Shown piece after piece: positions 58,702 to 64,000 of a DNA stretch of 64,000 nucleotides. This DNA comes from Clostridiaceae bacterium Marseille-Q4145. Its GTDB lineage: Bacteria; Bacillota; Clostridia; Lachnospirales; Lachnospiraceae. Position 1 is the first letter of the stretch. The number at the start of each line of letters is the position of its first letter. The stretch is from contig JAGTTP010000001.1 of NCBI GenBank assembly GCA_018223365.1, positions 992,001-1,056,000 on the forward strand, written 5' to 3'. The position numbers were made by a program, and so were the translations under genes. The notes beneath the pieces are model-generated. The model made no database searches and was not told the DNA's origin. It worked only from the letters and a program-made list of their open reading frames with translations.

Positions 58702-60108
58702 ATGGAGTGGAGTAAATACGTGTTGTCACTGACAGTAGGAGGATGCCTTCTCATTTTGTTTGGGAAAAAGGGGGATGGCAGAGATAAATGGCTCCTGGGA
58801 GGCGGAGCAGGAGTGAGTCTTATGAGCATGGAACTGGCGGTGGAATATATGCTGCAAAAGGCAGCCTGGGAGATGGCTTTGAGCATTATGAAGGGCGGAG
58901 CATTCTTTTCAGTGATTGTATTGGCCGGATACATGTTGGAATGGCTGCGGGGCAGGAGAGAAAAGCGGGAAGACCGGGACGTGGTGCATCCAATCCGACA
59001 GTGGATGGAGGAGTATCAGGAAAGCTTTGCACAACTGTCCCGAAGTTTTTGTATGGTACCCCAGCCGGTGGAAGGACTTGACCGGGGAGAGCGGCTGCTG
59101 CAGACTCGTCTGACAGAGAATCGTATGGCCGCTGCAGGGCAGATTCAGGAGATGAGCCGGATTCTGACGGGAGCCATGGAGAGAATTTACGGAACCAAAG
59201 AAGACCAGAATCTGGAGCAGGAGATTGGAAAGCGGCTCCGGCTTATGGGTGTGCAAGTGAATAAGGTTTTTTTCTATGGGCCGAAAGGAAAAAAGCAGCA
59301 GATTTATCTGATGATGCATACCCGGAGAAAAATCTGCGTTCCTGTGAAGAAAATTGCCGCTGTCCTGTCGGAGCTCCTGGAATGTGAACTAATGCCGGAT
59401 CGGGACAGCCGGACGTTTGTAGGACAGGAGCGAATTACGGTTCTTTTTGTGGAGGCGGCTGCCTATAATGTTCTCTATGGTGTCCGGAAAGCCACCAGGC
59501 AGGGAGAGGCAGTATCGGGAGATAATTTTGCGGTATTCTGGGTGCCGGATGGAACTTTTTATGCTGGTCTTTCCGATGGAATGGGATCCGGATTAAAAGC
59601 ATGTACCCAGAGTGAGATGGTGCTGGATCTTCTGGAACAGTTTGTGGAGGCTGGATTTTCTAAGGAAACGGCTATCCGTATGATCAATTCATCCATGGTG
59701 CTGCAGCCGGAGACAAACATATTTTCCACTGTGGACCTGGCCTCAGTGGATCTCTATACCGGGGTATGCGAGTTGTTGAAAATCGGGGCTTCTGTCAGTT
59801 TTCTCAAAAAAGAGCACAGCGTGGAGTGTATTCGGGGAGGAACCCTGCCGGCTGGAATTTCAGGGCAGTTGTCTACAGAACCCTACCGGATTCGTATGTA
59901 CGACGGCAACCTGCTGTTTCTGGTAACGGACGGAGTATTGGCGGCCTTGCCGTCAGGACAGGAGGAGGTGCTTTTAAAAGATATGATTCAGAAAATGCCG
60001 ATGGGGTCGCCAACGGAAATGGCCCAGCGGCTGTTGGAACAGGTGCAGGCCTACGGGGGAGGCGGGGATGACATGACCATACTGACAGTGGGAATATGGA
60101 AACGCTAA
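58702..60108 (+). CDS. spoIIE: SpoIIE-like PP2C phosphatase, short membrane region
   Basis: 468 residues from the ATG at 58702, eight bases after GAGGAG; ATG 58696 is also possible. Only two to three membrane helices are visible at the N-terminus (about residues 5-80), where B. subtilis SpoIIE (about 827 residues) has ten. A middle region (about 90-240) precedes the PP2C domain (about 260-468) with ISGDNFAVF-type motif (VSGDNFAVFW), GLSDGMGSGLKACTQSEM, STVDLASVDLYTG and FLVTDGVLAAL. SpoIIE dephosphorylates SpoIIAA to activate sigma-F in the forespore. The position before tilS, hpt and ftsH supports the call. Confidence 0.88.
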   Translation: MEWSKYVLSLTVGGCLLILFGKKGDGRDKWLLGGGAGVSLMSMELAVEYMLQKAAWEMALSIMKGGAFFSVIVLAGYMLEWLRGRREKREDRDVVHPIRQWMEEYQESFAQLSRSFCMVPQPVEGLDRGERLLQTRLTENRMAAAGQIQEMSRILTGAMERIYGTKEDQNLEQEIGKRLRLMGVQVNKVFFYGPKGKKQQIYLMMHTRRKICVPVKKIAAVLSELLECELMPDRDSRTFVGQERITVLFVEAAAYNVLYGVRKATRQGEAVSGDNFAVFWVPDGTFYAGLSDGMGSGLKACTQSEMVLDLLEQFVEAGFSKETAIRMINSSMVLQPETNIFSTVDLASVDLYTGVCELLKIGASVSFLKKEHSVECIRGGTLPAGISGQLSTEPYRIRMYDGNLLFLVTDGVLAALPSGQEEVLLKDMIQKMPMGSPTEMAQRLLEQVQAYGGGGDDMTILTVGIWKR

Positions 60109-60186
60109 TGGAAAAGCATTTGCATTTTTATCAGGGATTTTATATAGTGATAGTACAGTTTTACGGAAAGGACAAGAGAAAACAAA

Positions 60187-61557
60187 ATGCAAAACAAAGT
60201 GTTTTCTTATATAGAAGGACAGCAGATGCTGACACCTGGCATGGAGGTGCTGGTGGGATTCTCGGGAGGCGCGGATTCCACGGCGCTTCTGCTGCTTTTA
60301 AAGGAATATGGAGACAAGCACAGGATCGGCGTCAGGGCCGTTCACGTGCATCATGGGATCCGGGGAGAGAGTGCAGACAGGGATCAGGCATTTTGTGCAA
60401 AGTTCTGTCAGGAGAGAGGAATTCCTCTTCGGATTTACCGGAAGGATGTACCGGCCTATGCATTGACTCATCATATGAGTCTGGAAGAAGCGGGACGCGA
60501 AGTACGGTATGAGATTTTTCGCTGTTGTCTGGAGGATGGATTCGGAGAACGGGTGGCACTGGCTCATCACCAGAATGACCAGGCAGAAACCATGCTGTTT
60601 CGTTTGAGCAGAGGAACCGGTCTTAAAGGGCTGGGCGGTATGGAGCCGGTGCGTTTTCCCTATATCCGGCCGCTGCTCTGCGTGACCCGCCAGGAAGTGA
60701 TGGACTGGCTCAGAGCCAGGCACATTTCCTGGATGGAAGATGAAAGTAATCAGGAAGTAGATTATGCAAGAAACCGTATTCGGAAAGAGATTCTGGCGCC
60801 CATGGAAGCAGCGTGGCCGGGAACGGTGGGCCGCCTGGCAGGAACGGCAGAGCGGATCCGGGAGACAGAAAACTATCTGGAATATGAGACCGGACGGGCA
60901 TGGAAACGGTACGCAAGAGAGACCGCCGATGGATATGCTATCGGGCTGCAGGCATTTACGGAGCTTCATCCAGCCATGCAAAAACTGATCATCCGAAAAG
61001 GAATGGAGCTGCTCACGGGAGGAAAGAATCTGGAGGCAGGCCATGTAGAACAGCTTTTAAAGCTGGTTCACGGAAAGCGTGGAGGAAGAACTGATCTGCC
61101 GGGGCATGTATACGGACAACTGGGCTATGAAGAGCTGCTCCTTCGAAAAAAGGTGGCGGGGAAAACAGAAGATTTACCGGAAATTCCGGTAAAAAATGGT
61201 GAAAATACATTTGCCGGCCAGATTTTTCTTGTTACCGTGGAAGATGCCGCAGAAAATGAGAAAATTCCGACAAAGCGCTATACGAAGTGGTTTGATTATG
61301 ATAAAATCAAACAGGGTATGGTTCTGCGCAACAGAAAGCCGGGTGATTATCTGGCAAATGGAGCCGGTTCCCATAAAAAGCTCAAAGATTATTTTATTGA
61401 CCAGAAGGTTCCAAGAGAAGACCGGGATCGCATGATTCTGCTTGCAGATGGCAATCATATTATGTGGGCAGTGGGAATGCGGATCAGTGAAGAATATAAA
61501 GTAACGGAGCAAACGAAAAGAATTTTAAAAATACATATGAAAAATATGGAGGAATAA
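60187..61557 (+). CDS. tilS: tRNA(Ile)-lysidine synthase
   Basis: 456 residues. It modifies C34 of the tRNA-Ile CAT anticodon to lysidine, changing its identity from Met to Ile. The PP-loop ATPase motif GFSGGADSTALLLLL lies near residue 24, the HHGIRGESADRDQAF loop near residue 56, and LAHHQNDQAETMLFRLSRGTGLKGL near 130. The TilS C-terminal substrate-binding domains follow (LRNRKPGDYLANGAGSHKKLKDYFIDQKVPREDRD near 380). Starts 78 bases after spoIIE; hpt follows three bases later. Confidence 0.95.
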   Translation: MQNKVFSYIEGQQMLTPGMEVLVGFSGGADSTALLLLLKEYGDKHRIGVRAVHVHHGIRGESADRDQAFCAKFCQERGIPLRIYRKDVPAYALTHHMSLEEAGREVRYEIFRCCLEDGFGERVALAHHQNDQAETMLFRLSRGTGLKGLGGMEPVRFPYIRPLLCVTRQEVMDWLRARHISWMEDESNQEVDYARNRIRKEILAPMEAAWPGTVGRLAGTAERIRETENYLEYETGRAWKRYARETADGYAIGLQAFTELHPAMQKLIIRKGMELLTGGKNLEAGHVEQLLKLVHGKRGGRTDLPGHVYGQLGYEELLLRKKVAGKTEDLPEIPVKNGENTFAGQIFLVTVEDAAENEKIPTKRYTKWFDYDKIKQGMVLRNRKPGDYLANGAGSHKKLKDYFIDQKVPREDRDRMILLADGNHIMWAVGMRISEEYKVTEQTKRILKIHMKNMEE

Positions 61558-61560
61558 GCG

Positions 61561-62088
61561 ATGGAAAAACATCATGTAGAAGTTATGCTGCAGGAGGATG
61601 TTGTGGATGCAAGAATCAAAGAGCTGGGTGAGCAGATCAGCCGTGACTATGCAGGAGAAAGTGTTCATCTGATCTGCATTTTAAAGGGAAGTGTTTATTT
61701 TACCTGCGAGCTGGCAAAGAGAATTACCGTGCCGGTGACCATGGATTTCATGCAGTGCTCCAGCTATGGAGCAGAGACCAAATCAAGTGGTATCGTAAAG
61801 ATTGTCAAAGATCTGGATGAGCCGATCATTGACCGCAATGTGATTATTATTGAGGATATTATCGATTCAGGACGTACCTTAAGCCATCTGAAGAAATTAC
61901 TGGCCCAGAGAAGTCCGAAATCTCTGAAGATCTGTACGCTCCTTGACAAACCGGACAGACGTGTGGTAGATGTACCGGTAGAATATGTGGGATTCCAGAT
62001 TGAAGATAAATTTGTGGTAGGATATGGACTGGATTATGACCAGCAGTATCGCAACCTGCCGTATATCGGTGTGGTACAGTTTGATTAA
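61561..62088 (+). CDS. hpt: Hypoxanthine phosphoribosyltransferase
   Basis: 175 residues. It salvages hypoxanthine (and guanine) with PRPP. The PRPP-binding motif VIIIEDIIDSGRTL lies near residue 97, the flexible-loop SSYGAETKSSGIV near residue 62, the early CILKGSVYFTCEL near 39, and base-contacting Lys and late VGYGLDYDQQYRNLPYIGV near 148. Starts three bases after tilS behind GGAGGAATAAG. tilS-hpt-ftsH is the conserved Firmicute order. Confidence 0.96.
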   Translation: MEKHHVEVMLQEDVVDARIKELGEQISRDYAGESVHLICILKGSVYFTCELAKRITVPVTMDFMQCSSYGAETKSSGIVKIVKDLDEPIIDRNVIIIEDIIDSGRTLSHLKKLLAQRSPKSLKICTLLDKPDRRVVDVPVEYVGFQIEDKFVVGYGLDYDQQYRNLPYIGVVQFD

Positions 62089-62109
62089 TAACGGGAGGAT
62101 ACGAAAAGT

Positions 62110-63933
62110 TTGAACAGACAATGGAAAGGCATCGGTTCCTATCTGGTATTCTTTGCCCTGATCTGTCTGGTACTGATGTTTTTCGAAGGACAGCTGAAGG
62201 AAAGCAGCACGTATACGTACCAGCAGTTTGAGCATGCCATGGAGGAGGGCGAGATTGTGAGCGCCACGATCACGCCTAATCAGGAGACACCGACAGGAAC
62301 AGTTATGTATACGCTGAAGGATGGTACTGACAGAATGACCAACATTCTGAATACAGAGACCACCGAGGAGCAGTTGACAGAAGCAGGAATTCCATGTGAC
62401 ATTGCAGAGGTGAAAGGACCGGGCTTCTTTGAAACCTATGGTGCATCTCTGCTTATGTGCGGAATTCTGTTTTTCTTCGTGGTTATGACCATGGGAAAAA
62501 ATGCCGGAGGCGGAAACGCAAGAATGCTGGATTTCGGAAGAAGCCATGCGCAGATGACATCCGGCGGTGATGCAAAGATTGGTTTCCAGGACGTGGCAGG
62601 ACTGGAAGAAGAGAAGGGAGAACTGGAAGAGATTGTGGATTTCTTAAGAAATCCGGGACGTTATACCCGTGTGGGAGCACGAATTCCCAAGGGTGTTCTT
62701 CTGGTGGGCCCTCCAGGAACTGGCAAGACCCTGATCGCCAAGGCAGTAGCAGGGGAGGCGGGGGTTCCGTTCTTCAGTATTTCCGGCTCTGATTTTGTGG
62801 AAATGTTTGTAGGCGTGGGAGCATCCCGTGTGCGGGATCTGTTTACCAACGCAAAGAAAAATGCGCCCTGCATCGTATTTATTGATGAGATTGATGCGGT
62901 AGCCAGAAAACGAGGCACCGGCATGGGCGGCGGACACGATGAAAGAGAGCAGACTCTGAACCAGCTTCTGGTGGAGATGGACGGATTTGGAGTCAATGAA
63001 GGGATCATTGTCATGGCTGCCACCAACCGCGTGGATATTCTTGATCCGGCGATCTTGCGTCCGGGACGTTTTGACCGGAAGATCGGCGTTGCACGTCCGG
63101 ATGTAAAGGGCAGAGAAGCCATCCTGAAAGTACATGCGAAGAACAAACCTATGGGTGAAGATGTGGATCTTCATCAGATCGCCCAGACGACGGCAGGATT
63201 TACCGGAGCAGATCTGGAGAACCTGTTAAATGAAGCTGCCATTATAGCGGCAAAAGAAAACCGCGCTTATATGATGCAGGCAGATATTCAGAAGGCTTTT
63301 ATCAAAGTTGGTATCGGAGCGGAGAAGAAGAGCCGTGTGATTTCCGAGAAGGAAAAACGGATTACTGCTTATCATGAGGCGGGACATGCAATTCTGTTCC
63401 ATGTACTGCCGGATGTGGGACCGGTCTATACGGTGTCTATTATTCCGACGGGAGTAGGCGCAGCTGGTTATACTATGCCGCTTCCGGAGAGAGATGACAT
63501 GTTCAATACCAAAGGCAAGATGCTGCAGACCATTATTGTTGATCTGGGCGGACGTGTGGCAGAGGAGCTGGTCTTCGATGATATTACCACCGGCGCATCC
63601 CAGGATATCAAGCAGGCAACATCTCTTGCCAAAGCCATGGTAACCAAGTATGGCATGTCCGATAAACTGGGTCTGATCAGCTATGGCGGAGATGAGGAAG
63701 AAGTCTTCATCGGACGGGATCTGGCCCATGACAGAGGTTATGGAGAACAGATTGCCGGAGAGATCGATAAAGAAGTGAAGAACATCATTGACAGCTGTTA
63801 TGAGAAAGCGCGGAAGATCATCAGCGATAACCGAGGAGTTCTGGATGCATGTGCAGAGCTTCTGCTTGAGAAAGAGAAGATTACCCGTGAAGAGTTCGAA
63901 GCGTTGTTCCCGGCAGATAAAGCAGAAATATAG
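62110..63933 (+). CDS. ftsH: ATP-dependent zinc metalloprotease FtsH
   Basis: 607 residues, TTG start at 62110 with GGGAGG 11 bases upstream; no ATG precedes the first membrane helix, so TTG is the only sensible start. Two membrane helices (about 7-25 and 107-128) flank a small extracellular domain. AAA+ domain: Walker A GPPGTGKT (residues 200-207), Walker B CIVFIDEIDAV near 258, pore loop FVGVGASRVRDLF near 234, sensor/SRH ATNRVDILDPAILRPGRFDR near 305. Zinc protease motif HEAGH near 422 with the third ligand Asp further on (TGASQDIKQAT). It degrades membrane and regulatory proteins. The remaining 67 bases of the window hold no feature I can support. Confidence 0.97.
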   Translation: MNRQWKGIGSYLVFFALICLVLMFFEGQLKESSTYTYQQFEHAMEEGEIVSATITPNQETPTGTVMYTLKDGTDRMTNILNTETTEEQLTEAGIPCDIAEVKGPGFFETYGASLLMCGILFFFVVMTMGKNAGGGNARMLDFGRSHAQMTSGGDAKIGFQDVAGLEEEKGELEEIVDFLRNPGRYTRVGARIPKGVLLVGPPGTGKTLIAKAVAGEAGVPFFSISGSDFVEMFVGVGASRVRDLFTNAKKNAPCIVFIDEIDAVARKRGTGMGGGHDEREQTLNQLLVEMDGFGVNEGIIVMAATNRVDILDPAILRPGRFDRKIGVARPDVKGREAILKVHAKNKPMGEDVDLHQIAQTTAGFTGADLENLLNEAAIIAAKENRAYMMQADIQKAFIKVGIGAEKKSRVISEKEKRITAYHEAGHAILFHVLPDVGPVYTVSIIPTGVGAAGYTMPLPERDDMFNTKGKMLQTIIVDLGGRVAEELVFDDITTGASQDIKQATSLAKAMVTKYGMSDKLGLISYGGDEEEVFIGRDLAHDRGYGEQIAGEIDKEVKNIIDSCYEKARKIISDNRGVLDACAELLLEKEKITREEFEALFPADKAEI

Positions 63934-64000
63934 AATGAAATTGTGCAGAATAGCCAAAAACGAATTGCAATTTTTGTGAAGTTTGTGCACACTTTGAGGG

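Noticed and set aside
1..64000. CRISPR arrays, restriction or anti-phage systems, prophage
   Set aside because: No regularly spaced repeat array and no recognisable defence or phage genes were found; the only mobile element is the group II intron.

Overview
The window looks like chromosomal DNA of a Gram-positive, anaerobic, spore-forming member of the Clostridia, most likely a gut Lachnospiraceae (Blautia/Dorea/Ruminococcus gnavus type). The support is AGGAGG-type ribosome binding sites, TTGACA/TATAAT promoters, a T-box leader on ileS, a reverse rubrerythrin with PerR, many sporulation genes (spoIID, spoIIQ, yabP, yabQ, spoIIE, a CotS-like gene), KtrAB and moderate GC. The genus cannot be fixed from sequence reading alone.

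Left part (1-18.4 kb): a MATE transporter cut by the window edge, a DegV protein and a YdjM-like membrane hydrolase. Then comes a long co-directional locus: an RbsABC-type importer, a complete acetoin-dehydrogenase-type 2-oxoacid dehydrogenase complex (E1alpha, E1beta, E2 with one lipoyl domain, E3), a lipoate-protein ligase and an MBL-fold hydrolase. A terminator follows, and then a YesN-type response regulator, a LytS-type kinase with almost no sensor domain, and a decayed RbsA-like ATPase that has lost catalytic residues in both halves. I read this as one catabolic unit whose importer may be monitored by a pseudo-ATPase/kinase pair. This is the most novel candidate system in the window. Two in-phase copies of a TGCACA-centred repeat lie upstream of the importer.

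Middle (18.4-36 kb): a DD-carboxypeptidase, a HAD phosphatase, then two visibly damaged genes: a YkvI-type membrane protein lacking its N-terminus and a D-amino-acid-aminotransferase-like gene with an in-frame internal deletion of about 88 codons. Next are T-box-ileS-glgP, spoIID-spoIIQ, hemolysin III, a DEAD-box helicase, an NlpC/P60 hydrolase, perR and rubrerythrin with operator palindromes, then an intergenic cluster of DnaA boxes ahead of trmB.

Right part (36-64 kb): tRNA-Lys(CTT), a GIY-YIG protein, an orphan soluble histidine kinase facing a HIT gene across a phased array of GACAAAA words, a sigma-factor gene and an anti-sigma-like gene separated by an antisense murG, a small secreted protein, and a group II intron placed directly behind a terminator-like hairpin. 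Housekeeping genes follow (mtnN, pgi, rluA family, ktrBA, proS, cca), then a CotS-like gene, pgcA and mazG, and the conserved Clostridial block hup-rqcP-yabP-yabQ-divIC-spoIIE-tilS-hpt-ftsH. The spoIIE gene here is much shorter than the Bacillus form, and a strong hairpin overlapping a possible 55-codon ORF lies between divIC and spoIIE.
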